64,000 bases of DNA from Litoditis marina (lineage: Eukaryota; Nematoda; Chromadorea; Rhabditida; Rhabditidae). A program made the translations under genes and the position numbers. The DNA lies in assembly GCA_964036275.1 (NCBI GenBank), contig OZ038435.1, positions 21,434,559 to 21,498,558 of the forward strand, given 5' to 3'. Position 1 is the first letter of the stretch, and every line of letters begins with the position of its first letter. Below, piece after piece: positions 23,956-36,524 of this stretch. A model generated the notes under the pieces. The model did not search any database, was not told the origin of the DNA, and saw only the letters and a list, made by a program, of their open reading frames with translations.

Positions 23956-24199
23956 TTCCGTTTTTCGCCACTTCCTCAGTCTTTTATGCCTCGCGAGACG
24001 GTTTGTAATCACACCGATTTTAATTACGCGTCTTTCAAATTATATATCCAAAACATGACAATTTTGAAACGGAAGCCAAATAAAATGTCTCCGAGAAATG
24101 TTTTGCAAAACCCAGGTTTTGATTGCTGTTTTTCAGAGCAAAATGAAAAATACTAGTAAACATGAGTGATGTGGGGTTCACAAATCGCAATACTGTAGC

Positions 24200-24350
24200 G
24201 GGGAGAAAAAAAGAGAGAAATAGAGAGAAGTAGAGAGATGGGGGGAGAAGACTGAAAGAGAGAGAGGAAGAGAGAGTGAGAGAGAAAGAGAGAGAAAGAG
24301 AGAGTGAGAGAAAAGAGAGAAAGGGGAAGAGAGGGAAAGAGAGAGCGAGC
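24200..24350. repeat. (GA)n microsatellite
   Basis: GAGAGAAAGAGAGAGTGAGA-type tract. Confidence 0.9.
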
Positions 24351-25089
24351 CAAATCGTGGTAATGGTTGTTTACAAAATGATGAGCAGGGAGCAGGCATA
24401 CTGTATACATGATTTTTGGCTGTGTTGCATTGACTTGGACGCAATGGAAGTGACCAAATCGTTGTTGTAGTTTGATCTACGTGTCGTCACGAACTCGACC
24501 TAATGCTATCAAACTACAATCACAGAGAAATAAGGGTTTGATAAGGACCAACTTGATACACAGTGTTTATTTGCATGTTTTGAATGTTTTTGTCTTTTCC
24601 ACGTCACTACTATCATCCACGTGTGCTACTGACAGCTAAACTGGGTGACATGAAAACAAAAATTCGAGAAAATATAGAAATTTAATTTTCTTATTAATCA
24701 TTGAAAGTTTACAATCGATCCTTCGAGTTTTTGTAGGCTGTCAACCAATAATGTTTCCATGATTTGAAAGCGAGCGAGCCAATGAAATGAAATCAGAAAT
24801 CCCATATAAATTATACAAATTATATACAAATTTTCAAATTATATACAAATTCTATACAAATTTTCAAGAGAAGGAAAGGGTAGAAAATGAATTTTATAGT
24901 CAATTTCTGTCATTCAAGTCTGATCTGTAACCAAAAATGTTTTGATGTTTCGAATCCAACCTCACAAGTTGCACAAATCAAAACGTACCACTCGAAATTC
25001 AACAAGAATGGGGCCAAGAGTGCTCTGCTCATGCTAAAATAGGCAGTAAAGAATCCATTAATAGCTGCTGAACGTCAGAACTTCCGGTT

Positions 25090-25245
25090 GAACCCCCCCC
25101 CCCCCCCCCCCCCTAACTTGGTATAGGAGGTGAAAGTAGAGAGAAAGGTAAGAGAGAGAAAGAAAGAAACAAAAAAAGGGAACGAGAGTGAGAGAGAGAC
25201 AGAGAGTGAGACAGAGAGAAAGGGAAAGAGTAATATATAGAGATG
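25090..25245. repeat. Poly-C run and (GA)n tract
   Basis: About 22 C residues at 25091-25112, then GAGAGA-rich sequence from 25135. Confidence 0.9.
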
Positions 25246-25529
25246 GAGGCGACTTCTGCGGGATATTCATCCAAAATGTTCTTCTAGTGATAACTCCAGG
25301 GCAGACTAAACTTCAAAAATAATTGAACATTTTAACCACTTATTTGTGTTGACAGTTTCGACATTTGATCATTTGCCGCGCAAATATAATTAAGCACTGA
25401 ACACTTTTGATTCTCGGTCGATTAACGAACTAGGTTTTGTTAATTATAAGAAGTGACAAAACCTTTGATATAGTTTGATCTCATTACGCGCCATAATTTA
25501 CGCACTCCCAACGGATATTTTACGAAGTT

Positions 25530-25646
25530 AAAGAAGGACGATTATGTGGACCAATCCTGTGACATCGGTCCTTTAAACTGCAATTGATAGTTGTATTGCG
25601 GTTTAAAGGACTGAAGCGTTGCGATTGGACCACATAATCGTCCTTC
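25530..25646. mobile_element. Family E copy nested in a family F element
   Basis: GAAGGACGATTATGTGGACC pairs with GGACCACATAATCGTCCTTC. It splits a family F pair: TAGTTTGATC lies before it (25471) and GCATCAAACTACAAACACAG after it (25651). Confidence 0.8.
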
Positions 25647-25852
25647 AACGGCATCAAACTACAAACACAGAGCCTATTAAGTCCTTCAGTTCAGGAAATT
25701 GATGAAAAAGGCGCAACTTTGCGAAGTTTATTTGTTAGTTTAGGGTTGTGTTAGGGACAAAGTTTAGTGTAGCGTAGCGTAGTGTGGTGTTTAGAAGTAG
25801 GTTGTTTTAAAGTAAAAACTGTTTTGACCGTATCGACTTGAAACGATAGAAC

Positions 25853-25925
25853 TAGGGTTGTTAGTCGAGTTCGAGAATTCGAGTTCTGGCAAAATCCGAG
25901 TTTTGAGTTCGAGTTTGCGGGACAG
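25853..25925. mobile_element. Family C copy 3, right end missing
   Basis: TAGGGTTGTTAG is followed by GTCGAGTTCGAGAATTCGAG repeats and then unrelated sequence. No right inverted repeat is present. Confidence 0.55.
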
Positions 25926-26353
25926 TGTGAATACATCGTATGCCTGCTAGGAGCAAACCCTAACAATGCTTTCAATTCACTCCAAAACACAACTTTGTTC
26001 TCGATTTAGTTTTGCGGAAACGAATTATGTTTTGGTGACGTCCATTGATTCCACGTCATGTTCAACTACTCAAATAAAACGAGGTGGCCAATTCAACTAT
26101 GAACTGATTCGGAGGTTTTTCGACCATGAAAAGTTCCTTGGAAAAGAGAATGAAAGAATAACAGGAAGTGATCAAAGGTTGTGAATTCCACACATTTAGA
26201 GAAACTCATTTCTATAAAAAGGATTTTACAAAATGTAAAGTTTACAAAAGGGTGCCAGGAAGAAATCAACAAGAAGACAACTGATAAAACACAGTAGATC
26301 AAAACAAAAGGACCGTCGCAGATTTCACTAGAGTTGTTGCTGCTATAACACTT

Positions 26354-26475
26354 GAAAGAAGGACGATTATGTGGTCCAATCGCAACGCTTCAGTCCTTTA
26401 ACCTGCAATACATTTTTCAATTGCAGTTCAAAGGACCGTTGACACGAGATTGGTCCACATAATCGTCCTGCTTTA
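26354..26475. mobile_element. Palindromic MITE, family E
   Basis: The ends GAAGGACGATTATGTGGTCC and GGTCCACATAATCGTCCTGC are inverted repeats around a core with CAATTGCAGTTCAAAGGACC. At about 122 bp it can form a hairpin. This is the cleanest of five copies. Confidence 0.85.
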
Positions 26476-26871
26476 AACTGTTAGTTTCTGAGCAATCAGT
26501 GATTTCGGAAGAAAACAAATACGCTTCAAACTTGCAAGCGCAACAGTAATTCGCAACTCGGTCAATATTCAGTTTGTGTACCTAATATATTAAACGGTTT
26601 GCGCAAATACAGTGTTGTGAGTCATTTTTGAGCGATTTGGTTTAAAATGAAGAAGCATTGTTTGAATTATAACCAGAAAGTAGACTTTTCTCTGTACGAT
26701 GCGTCAGAGTCATGTGTACATGGGGTGTATGCGTTACTACTTGAAACTTTACAATGCTTTCAAAATCGGAGTTTGAAAAGCCCGGAAACATGGAAAATTT
26801 GAGATTCTAGTTGAACTCTCTTTCGAGCACGGCATCTTTCCGGCCGTCCCATTAACAACGAGCTTGAGCAT

Positions 26872-27068
26872 TAGGGTTGTTAAAGCCAAACTCGAATTTC
26901 GAAAAAAATCGAAATACTAGAAATTTCGAGTTTCGAGTTAGACTCGAAACTCGAAAACTCGGTTTTTTCGAAACGCAAGAAACTCAAACTCGAAAAACTC
27001 GAAATTCCCGAATCTCGAATAACTCGAAACTCGAAAACTCGAAATTTTCAACTCGATTAACAACCCTA
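26872..27068. mobile_element. hAT-like MITE with TCGAAA-repeat core, family C copy 1
   Basis: Starts TAGGGTTGTTAA and ends TTAACAACCCTA, a perfect 12-bp inverted repeat. It is flanked on both sides by TTGAGCAT (26864-26871 and 27069-27076), an exact 8-bp target duplication. The interior is almost entirely degenerate AACTCGAAA repeats. Eight-bp duplications are typical of hAT elements; there is no coding capacity. Confidence 0.92.
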
Positions 27069-27331
27069 TTGAGCATGTTCAAGATTTTACTAGTAGTATA
27101 TCGAAAGATCACGTAAAACGCTGAAACGTGATACCTGGATATTTCAATATTTATTCAACACATTCATGTACTCGACACATAGTACAAACATGAACTAATG
27201 TATCACATAGTGTTCTCTCAACTTCTTGTTCTTGTTAAACGTGACACACCCTCAGCTAATTATCACTGCCCCTCCGTTTTGTTGTGTTACTATCCGCTTT
27301 ACTAGGGCACAGTGGAGGCAGGCTACAACGG

Positions 27332-27567
27332 TATAGTTCGTTTCATTCCCACTGAGACCCATTGGCATTGTGCCAAGATTTTCGGATGACTATTTCTCAG
27401 AGCAGACATAGGTATTCTCAGGAATTTTTTGTATTTACGAGTTCTTAAGGAATTGAACAACAGCTAAAGGAAATTTGCAGTTATTTGAAAACCCTAAAGT
27501 GGTGAAAAATAGCCAGGAAAATTCATTGGCATGTTGCCAAGTCTCAGTAGGAATGACCGGAACTATA
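27332..27567. mobile_element. Family I copy 2
   Basis: TATAGTTCGTTTCATTCCCA and GTAGGAATGACCGGAACTATA ends, TTGGCATTGTGCCAAG and TTGGCATGTTGCCAAG inner blocks, 236 bp. Same length class as the copy at 4812. Confidence 0.85.
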
Positions 27568-28838
27568 TACGTTGCTTTGATCTATTGTATTTGTAGTTTG
27601 AACCCCTCTGTTCTTGGAATCACTCAGGCAAAACTACAACTTGAACCATATAGGTGGGGCGACTTTGTTGTGCACAGAGATTTTTTGAAAATCAGGTGAT
27701 TTAGCTGAGAGAAAAACAGGGAAAAGGTTCGAAATATGGTTTAAAGTTGCCATTATCGGGCCAATTTTCATTAGGCTTGAAATTCAGGTTGTTAAAATTC
27801 GAGCATTTCATGAAAAACTAGTAATAAAGGTCGGCAACCAACAATATCACCTCGCGTATGCTTGAACAGATTCAAGCCCTATAGTAGTTACTGCAGTTTA
27901 GGGTCTCTTCATATATTTTTTTGTTGTCGTCCACATAGACAAATTATATTCATTGATTGTGTGCGATATCTACAGTATACACGATCGATAACTATACTGT
28001 GTTCGATGTGTCTGTCGCTGACTGAAAAAGTATGAAGGGACCCTAGTAGTAAAAAACACATCGTACCATTCTCTGGCTCTCCTCACCGCAAAATATTTGG
28101 CCAATTCGTTAAACACTTTCTCGGTTCATTTCACTCGAATTCGGAAACGAGTTCCGTGTTATTGTGTTGTTTCGGTGCATAGTAGATCAAATGATAAGTG
28201 TTTTGGGCTAAAAATGGAGAATTTCCATCCCAATCTGCTGAAATTCAGACAAACTTCCTGGCCAACCTGGAAAACAAAGCCCCTTTCCAAATATTGTTAT
28301 GGGGTGTAATCGAGTGCGATGAAAGGGAAACGCATTGTTCAATTTGGGATGAAAGAACGAAACGGCGGATGAAAACACCAATAGGAGAACGACCAGCCTA
28401 TATCGACAAATTAGGGAAAGAAATCACACATTTACAGTACACATGCGAACTTTGCGTGAAAATAAATCGAAATAATTTAGAAAAACACTTTGTAACATCA
28501 GAACGGGCTTGATTGAAGCGGAACTGATTAGTTTTTCCATCATACTGTAGGGACGAAGACGACTATCTGAACAATGCACGAATTCTGATGTATTCCTAGA
28601 GAACAGGGAGATTGAATCAGTTGCAAGCTATGTTTGATATATTTTGCAAGTATTGTAGCCGTAAAGTAGGTTGTACAGCCCGAAATAGTCACGAACATCG
28701 ACAATAACTACGTCAGTATTGGTTTGTATCTGGAACGCAGTATTATACTCCAGGAATCTTAAAATAGTTAAGCACAAGCAATTTTGTAGCGGTGACCACG
28801 TCAGGTTGTATCATGGAGAAAAGTCACAAGAACATAAT

Positions 28839-29074
28839 TATACTCCGTTTCACCAATCGGTGACTTTCTACAGTAATCTCTCGAATATTCAAGGGAATTT
28901 ATCTAATAAACAAACACACTTTTAGCTTCACTGTTTTCTGTGCTTGTAGTAACCAATGTATAAAACAAAATCACAACGTTTAAACTATTTATAATACCTA
29001 CAAGATATGAATAATGTACTTCAAAGATTTACAATCTTACTGTAGAGGGCTATTGTTGTGTGAAACAGACTATA
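28839..29074. mobile_element. Family G-like copy
   Basis: TATACTCCGTTTCACCAATC at the left pairs with GTGTGAAACAGACTATA at the right, with CTACAGTAAT and TTACTGTAGAGG inner blocks; 236 bp. Confidence 0.65.
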
Positions 29075-29368
29075 ATTAACCTGTGAAATGCAGCCGGACC
29101 AAACTACAAACAGAGTAAAGTAGATAGAAAACGTATTATAAGTTTTTAAAGAAATGAAAATGATTGAAGACATTATATTTACTACAATAAATTTAGTTTG
29201 CTCTAGCAAACACAGTTACCTATGGCGTTTCGGGCATTAATCCAGACGCCGGTGGACTGCCCTCATCAGTATATTTCAACCTATCTTGTCTGAAGCGACC
29301 CCTACAACTACAACTGGTTGCAAACCTTCATAATAACTACGTCGTTACTGAGATTGAGCATCGCGGAG

Positions 29369-29441
29369 TTGTAGTTTGAACTCTATACACGCCACAACTC
29401 ACTAATTTCTACCGAAAAACGACAAGATCAAACTACAAAGC
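29369..29441. mobile_element. Short palindromic element, family F (representative)
   Basis: GTTGTAGTTTGAACTC pairs with GATCAAACTACAAAGC across about 40 bp of unique sequence. Related pairs or single arms occur at about 21003-21054, 24465-24519, 25469-25670, 27592-27643, 30823-30898, 34825-34905, 35137-35205, 35546-35601, 51391-51462, 59511-59579, 60464-60536, 61638-61718, 63186-63294 and 63628-63700. Many arms continue to ACACAGC, and after it GGATAGAACAGCATA or similar, so the complete element is longer. Confidence 0.7.
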
Positions 29442-29900
29442 AGGATAGAGCCACATACAGCGTATACGCTTGCTTCGGGAGGGGCGCAGCCTATATTTTT
29501 TTCTATCGTCCGCTCATTTTCTAGGGAACTAACCAGATGCCAATTAACTAACAAGAAAAACAATTTAGTAAAAATTCATAATTTGAAACTATGCGTTGTG
29601 TTGTAACCTATGTTCACTTGCGTTGAGTTGGGATCAAACTACAAAACAGCGATCTAGAGCTACATACACCTTATAGGGGTAAAGGATTGAGAAGAGTGAA
29701 CCCTATAAAACAACTTGCATGTAATGTAGATAAAGTAGGTTATACAACCAGAAACCATCTTGGGAAGCTGGCTACGTCAGTATCAGTATCTATGTTTTAT
29801 AGGAGCGTTCACTCATATTACAGAAACCTAACCTGAATCTAATAAACTAACAAGAAACGATGTAGTAAATATAGAAATTTGAAACTAATTGTATGAGAAG

Positions 29901-30139
29901 GGGCCGAGTGGTCGACTGGTTGTGTGCGCGCTAGCACTCAAAACACCATGGTTCGATTCCACTCGGTGCGGTATCTTCATGGCGGACCGCATGAGCTGGT
30001 AATAAAGCTCACCCATGCCTAGTTTCTCTTCTACGGACCCCACCCCTCTACGGATACTGGAATGTGATAATTGTCTTGGTTGTAGTATGAATAAAGTAAC
30101 ACACGGCTGAAATAGTTGCCGTAAAAGATTATTATTATA
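29901..30139 (+). mobile_element. tRNA-derived SINE, family B copy 2
   Basis: Nearly identical to the copy at 10766, with scattered single-base differences (for example TTCGATTCC for TTCGATCCC) and a short deletion near 'ttggttgtag'. It ends in the same ATTATTATTAT tail. High identity suggests recent activity of a partner LINE, which is not in this window. Confidence 0.85.
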
Positions 30140-30696
30140 GAAATATACGAACTACTATGGAACAAAACCCGAATTTCACTTGCGTTGAGTTGTGATCAAA
30201 CTACAAATACAGCGGGGGGGGGGGGGGAAGAAACATGCACCGTATAGGGGTATAGAATTCAGAAGAGCAAACCCTATAAAACAACTTGCAAGTGTGGTTA
30301 TACCACCACAAACCATCTTGTAAAGCTGGCTACGTCAGTATAGAATATATGTTGTATCATAGCGTTCGCTCATTTTCCAGGAATCTAAGCAGAACCCAAT
30401 TAACCATCCTCCCCTGAATGCTGGTTGCACTTTTACAATGATCTTTCGTCACAAAAACGCAAAATAATTGCTGGAATGAAAGATCGAAAATCTAAACAAA
30501 TTAGAATAATTCGTACGTAGAAGCAATATAGGTTGTTCAACACAATTATGAGGTGATGTATGAAAAAACGAGGTTTGGGGTTATATTTAGTACAGAAAAT
30601 AACTCTAATAGAAACGAGATCTTACTGTATATCTGAGTTGCTGCTGTGTCTTATACCAAACGAGTTACTTTGAGAGGTACCTACAGCGCATTGTGT

Positions 30697-30763
30697 GGTG
30701 TAGTGGTTAGGCCACCTGCCTCTCACGTTTCCATTAAAAGTTCGATCCCACTCTTCGCGAATG
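30697..30763 (+). repeat. tRNA-Glu/Asp-like fragment
   Basis: TGTGGTGTAGTGGTTAGG is a good A box region and AAAGTTCGATCCCACTC a good B box, with CTGCCTCTCACG in the anticodon position. The stems do not pair well, so it looks like a tRNA pseudogene or SINE head, not a working tRNA. Confidence 0.5.
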
Positions 30764-31086
30764 AACCTTTGTGAAATATATTTCGTCCAGATTCGGACTG
30801 TATAGGGAAAGACCGTTTCATAGTTGTAGTTTGAACTCAGTTACCACCACAACTTACGACGTCGACCAAAAAGCAAAGGGTTCAAACTATAAACACAGCG
30901 GGATAGAACAGCATAAGGTCGTGTTGGCTTACAACTAGCGAACCTTACCTAACTTTTGGCGCGGAGGTGAGATTTAATTTGAACATACCGTAGTTTTTGT
31001 AGGTTTCCAACCAATTTGACGGTTTGTGATGGGTGAACTGACGTAGTCTATGTTGAAACAAATGTGTTTCACCATACATACTTGTT

Positions 31087-31209
31087 TAAAGAAAGACGAT
31101 TATGTGGTCCGATCCCAATACTTCAGTCCCATAAACCGCAATACATTTTCCAATTGCAGTTTAAGAGATCGTTGACACGTGATTGGTCCACATAATCGTC
31201 CGTCTTTAA
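31087..31209. mobile_element. Family E copy
   Basis: TTTAAAGAAAGACGATTATG at the left mirrors CATAATCGTCCGTCTTTAAA at the right. The core is close to the copy at 26354. Confidence 0.8.
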
Positions 31210-32727
31210 ACGAATGAATCATCATAACATATCATGAAAAGGTCATCTACCGCAATATTTGACGGGAATAAACTGTTTATTTCGGGGAAAAGATCAAAAA
31301 GCAACGGATTTAATGACATTTTGCGAATTGTATTGCCATCCGAGCTGATTGAATTCAGATTAGAAAGAAATAATTAGAAAGGTCTTGAAAACAGAATAGA
31401 ATCCCGTAGAAAGTGGGAACGCATCTCAAAACTTAACTTCCTTTTGTTGATGTCCATAATCGCACCAATTTCAAGAGTATATAAAATTGTTATACAGATG
31501 CATACTAGAGATTAGTAAATAGAACGGTATTGAAAAAATAGGGTCGAATAGGCATCTGAGAAGTCTTTAGAACATTGCATTCACCTGGGTCGTTTAAAAA
31601 CTGCGAACGTGTCTCAAATAATAGAAAAACTCGAAATAAAAATGAAAATCTTTCCGTTCTCAGATTGACATTGACTGCAATACATCAAAGAAAACCAATT
31701 TTCTGATGAAATGGTCTCATATCTCGACTAATCTATCACGGAAAACATGGAAGAAAAAACACACTTCTTAAAGAGGGCCAGAAATGAGAGTTAATATGGA
31801 AGAGCTGCTCAAATTGAACTGACATTTACCCGTTTTTGTTTGATTTAACACACCTAAATACTAATTTGAAAGACCGCATACTGTAGATGCCTGACCCGAG
31901 TAAAGACCAGTATAGAAAGCACAGCTCAGAAATCTTTTCTGTTTTCAAGCCTCACCATAACTCATGAGCGGTGATTGATATCAGATTTTGTTTTTGTCAT
32001 TCTAATCCGCTCGCAAATCCCATTTTCGTGGAACTGGAATTTGTTTATTTGAGTCCTCAAAATGGATGGAGTCCGTAGTGACGAATTGATGCTGGCGTGA
32101 CGTATTGGGTAGATCAAAATATAAGCGAAACTGGGGAGAGATCAGAGAACATGAAACAGAGAACAGAGAGAACGATACCATTTTGAGAGAATTTGAGGAT
32201 TTTGAGAGAGAACGATACCATTTTGGCAGCGTGACGACAACACTTGAAGAAAGTTCTTATTTGGTAGATCAAAAAAATGGTTAAGGAAAAGACGGGAAAG
32301 CAATCGATGAAATAGGGATCAATATCAATATTGGGTTTATGACACTTTTTGTTTGTAGGTTTCATCGAAAACTATTGCAAATTGCCAGAAGTTTACCCAG
32401 AGTCGAAAAATTAATGCAAAAATGCAAGACTTTGTACGACATAATTTGTAAATTGAAAAAAGTCAAGCAAACTTAGCAGCAGTTTTTAGGTTTAGCTACG
32501 TCTTAGTTTCTAGGTAAATTGTGAAAAAAAAATTAAGAAAAACTGGTAATAAGCGAATTTTTCTGTAATGGTTTTTTGGGTGACAAAGCCTCCAACAAAG
32601 TTCAGTCAAGCATATCTAGCAGCAGTTTTTAGGTAGGTCTGGAACTTTTTCTTCATCTTTAAAAAAGTAGACGTGCGGTAGAAAATGTTGGGGAACAATG
32701 AAAAGGTTATATAGTTTACAGTAGGTT

Positions 32728-33005
32728 GAAGAGAGAGAAGAGCATTATAATGCTTGACAGAGCAATATTTCAGGACTCTGGCATATTGGGGAGAGGGAAA
32801 AAGAGGAGAGCGGGAGGAGAGGAGAGAGAAATGTAGAGAAGAAAGTAAAGAGAAGGATTAAAGAAAAATGAGGAAAAGAAGGAGTGAGAGAGAGTATGAG
32901 AAAGATGGAGAAAGAGAGAGGGAGGAACAGAGAGGGAGAGTGAAAGAGAGAAATTAAATGGAGAGAAGGGAGAGACAGAGAGGATAGTGAGAAAGACAAA
33001 GAGAT
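32728..33005. repeat. (GA)n-type purine tract
   Basis: Impure GAGAGA/GGAAAGA tract on the plus strand. Confidence 0.9.
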
Positions 33006-33756
33006 GGAAAATCAAAGATCAAAAAACAAAGTGAACAAATTAAAAATATGGTGAAACAGAAAAAATATATAACTGCGAACGTGTGGCAAAAAGGCGCAAA
33101 TAATAAAAAAGGAGCGAGTGTTGCCCACTTTCAGCGGGTCAAAGTGGGCCAATTTGACCCTTTTTGAAAGTAACATAGTTGGGCAAAGAACACAGTAGAA
33201 GAATCAGAATAGAACGCAAAGCAATATATATATTGTAGTATGATAGGTAGTTTGTAAACCTCGAGGTAACTGCAAGTTGGTTAAATGTAGAAGAAATTAT
33301 TTGAAAGTTGTAGCGAAACATCCCAGTCTATAAACAAAGCTTATGATGTGAGAATTGGTATGAAAAATTAACGATTGACTAAACTTATTGATTATTTGTA
33401 ATGTAAATAATAAGTTATTGTGTTACATTATCGATGACACCTAAAAATGGTAGAGCGGTCGAATAAACACCAAGGGGAACGTTGTTTACGTAAAGATTTT
33501 CCTTCCAAGGCCGAGCTCAGAATGTTTCACTTCCGCTTTCTTCTCCAAAAAAATGGCGAACATCCAAAACTATCTTCAAGAAAACCAGTAGCAAAATCGC
33601 TGACACCGCCATGGTTTTCAGCTACTACGCTTGGGGTCTCTCATATATGTTGCCATTTGTAGTTTAGTCCCGTTGAAGGGGGGCAGAAAGGTAAGCTAGC
33701 TGTGTAAAAAAAACTACTCATGAAAAACTCAGCTGTCAATGTCACCCCTTAAACAC

Positions 33757-33970
33757 GGGTGAATTTCTTCCAAACCGACTGTTCTTGAACTAAAATCGAA
33801 CCGATTTTTCCCGAACCAGTTGGTTCGTTTTGGAAAAGAACCAAATTTTTGGTTTAGTTTCATGTTGGTTTGAATGCGCAAACGGTTCGATTTCATGATG
33901 ATCCAATTGGTTCGGGAGTAATCGGTTCGGTTTTGGTTCGGGATGAGTCGGTTCGGGAAGAAATTCACCC
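33757..33970. mobile_element. MITE with GGTTCG-repeat core, family D
   Basis: A perfect 15-bp inverted repeat, GGGTGAATTTCTTCC, bounds a core made of short CGAACC/GGTTCG units on both strands. The architecture parallels family C but the ends differ. I see no target duplication. Confidence 0.8.
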
Positions 33971-34149
33971 AAGTACTCTATACTCTACTTGGCGTGTGTA
34001 GGTGTAGGAAAAACCCGTAGAGACGAAAGAATTACGAAAACACAGTACAACTTCGTAATTTAAGTGTTTTCTAGAAGAAAATCGGCTAGTCACCTATAAG
34101 AAACATAAACAACTGAGGCTTTTTTTTCTAAATTCTGCTGTGTTTAAAA

Positions 34150-34729
34150 CGGGACAATCCTGTAGACCAATCCCGTGTCAACGGTCCCGTGTCAAGCTGC
34201 AATTGAAAAATGTATTGCAGTTCAAAGGACTGAAGCGTTAGGCTTGGACCACATCATCGTCCTTCTTCTTGACACGGGACCGTTGACACTAGGGTTGTTA
34301 AAGACAAACTCGAAACTCGACTCGACTCGAAAAAATTCGAAAATTTTCGAGTCGAGTCAAACTCGAAACTCGAAAACTCGAAAATTTTCAAATCTCGAAA
34401 ACTCCATAACTCGAAAACTCGAAAACTCGAATTTTTGAACTCTAAAACTCGAAAATCGAAATTTTCAACTCGAAAAATGAAGGTTTTTGGAGGTAAAAAT
34501 GTGAAAATTCAAATTTTTGGTTACGAAACTCGAAAAACTCGAAATTTTTCTGCCTTCCAAACTCGAAAACTCGATTTTCTCAAAACTCCGAAAACTCGAA
34601 AACTCGAAAACTCGAAAATTCTTGAAACTCGAAAACTCGAAATTTCCCGAAACTCGAAAACTCGAAATTTTGAACTCGATTAACAACCCTAGTTGACACG
34701 GGATTGGTCCACATAATCGTCCTACTTTA
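34150..34729. mobile_element. Rearranged family E element split by family C copy 2
   Basis: Left part: ACCAATCCCGTGTCAACGGT to ACCACATCATCGTCCTTCTT. Right part after the insertion: GGATTGGTCCACATAATCGT to CCTACTTTAA. The left part has an extra inverted piece, so the target was already rearranged before family C inserted. Confidence 0.6.
34290..34691. mobile_element. Family C copy 2, nested in another MITE
   Basis: Same ends, TAGGGTTGTTAA and TTAACAACCCTA, with exact 8-bp duplications GTTGACAC (34282-34289 and 34692-34699). The core is twice as long as in copy 1 and made of ACTCGAAA-type repeats. The target is a family E element, whose two parts are now split around it. Confidence 0.93.
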
Positions 34730-36021
34730 ACGTGAAAATAGTGCGCTCAGCAAGAGATGCAGGATATATGGTCAAGGTGTCGGGATAGTTTAGAATACGG
34801 ATAGGGAGTGATCAATTCAGCGTTGTTGTTTGATCCCTGAACAGGTATCGATTGATAGATCACGAACTTCGACCGAAAAGCGACGGGTTCAAGCTACAAA
34901 CGCAGCAAGATAGAACAACATACACCGTACAGGCTTGCTTCGAAAAGATCAAATCCTACACTTATGTTGTTCCCTATGAAATGAACCCTGATATCGAATT
35001 AACCACTTAGAATCAAAAACAAACGACAATCGGAAATGTGTGTGGGAGAAAAGAAATAAGAAGAAGAAACAAAAAGTGAGCTTTTTGGTTAGTAGATATG
35101 TGGCGAAACGTCATATATCTTCTCTTCTGTCAATTTTGTAGTTTGATCTCGCTCGCTTCAGTTAGAACTCAAAAATACTGCTGTTTATCGAGGTCAAACT
35201 ACAAAAAAGTTGTGTTCTTTACTCTCGGAAGAGTAGAGAATCAGCTAGTAAACATTCAAAAGTCAACAATCATGAAATAAATATTTTTCATGTAAACAAT
35301 CTGAAATGTTTTTCAGTTTGATGGAGAAAAGGGTTCTTCTGAAGAAGCGTCAGACCTAACTGAGAGATATGGGGGCTTAGAAGGTTCAAACGACATAAAT
35401 TCTAGGAAACCTGAACAGCATTATCTAAGAATGTATGAATGCATATTCTGAATGTTCACTAGACTATAAAGAATAGTTTATAATTAGGGCATGTATACTG
35501 TACGCCCAAGTTCCTGATGTCTACCTACTGAGCTCAATGTTTGTCTTGTAGTTTGATCTGTGCACAAAAAAGGAGAGAGGTCAAACCACTGACACATTAA
35601 ATAACGCGTATGTACCGTATTAGCCATGTGTAACCTTTAACGAGCCGCACTGTTGAACAAATAGTTTCACAGAGAAAGAAGAGGTGTACAGTATGATTGC
35701 GTCTCTTTGAAAGGCAGGGACTACCCTTGTTTCTGGGGATCAGTTCATTGATAAGTTCATTGATGACTCCAAAACTTAAATTCAAAAAGTTTGAGGGTGG
35801 AGGGGGAAGGGTTCTACCCCACGAGTGACTAGTGGGGTCTGGAGGTAGGAAGTCAGGAGGTCAAACTTTGATTTTCCAAAAGTTTGACCTCCTGAGTTTG
35901 AGGATGAATATAGAATAAGTTGATATCTGTATCTATTCTGGGTGGAGAAATAAGTTCTTTTATCTAATTGGTCACGCGTCCCGTTTTGAAAGGAGAGCGG
36001 GAAATTGTGGATGAATAGCAC

Positions 36022-36367
36022 TGGGAGAGACTGCTAGGGAGAGTCTAGTGAAAGAGAGAGATGGAGAGGGGGGGGAGAGGTGGAGAGAGATAAAGAGGGA
36101 AAGGGAAGAGAGGGTAAGAGAGAGGGTAAGAGAGGAAGAAAGAGAGGAGGGTAGGGAGAGAGAGGGGAGGGGGTAAGAGAGAGGGAGAGAAATAGGGAGG
36201 TGAGGGATATCAACAGAGAGGAAAGAGATGAATTCAAAAAGAAAGCGAAGAGAACGAGAGAGAAGGAGAAGTAGAGAGGGAGAGAAGAGAGAGAGGAACT
36301 AGGGAGGCAAAGAGAGACACAGTAGATAGTGATAATAACAGAGAGATGGAGAAGGGGGGAGCTGGTT

Positions 36368-36402
<35 letters not shown>

Positions 36403-36438
36403 AAGAGAGGGAAGGAGGGAGGGAGAGAGAGAGAAGCT
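36022..36438. repeat. (GA)n microsatellite, ~415 bp
   Basis: GAGAGA with GGGAGA units; purest at 36370-36398. Confidence 0.95.
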
Positions 36439-36524
36439 GCATAGAAAAGGAAAATTCAAAATGACTGAGGTCACTGCTATCACGCAACGTGTTCTTGCAA
36501 GCATATGTCAATTTTTCCGCATTT

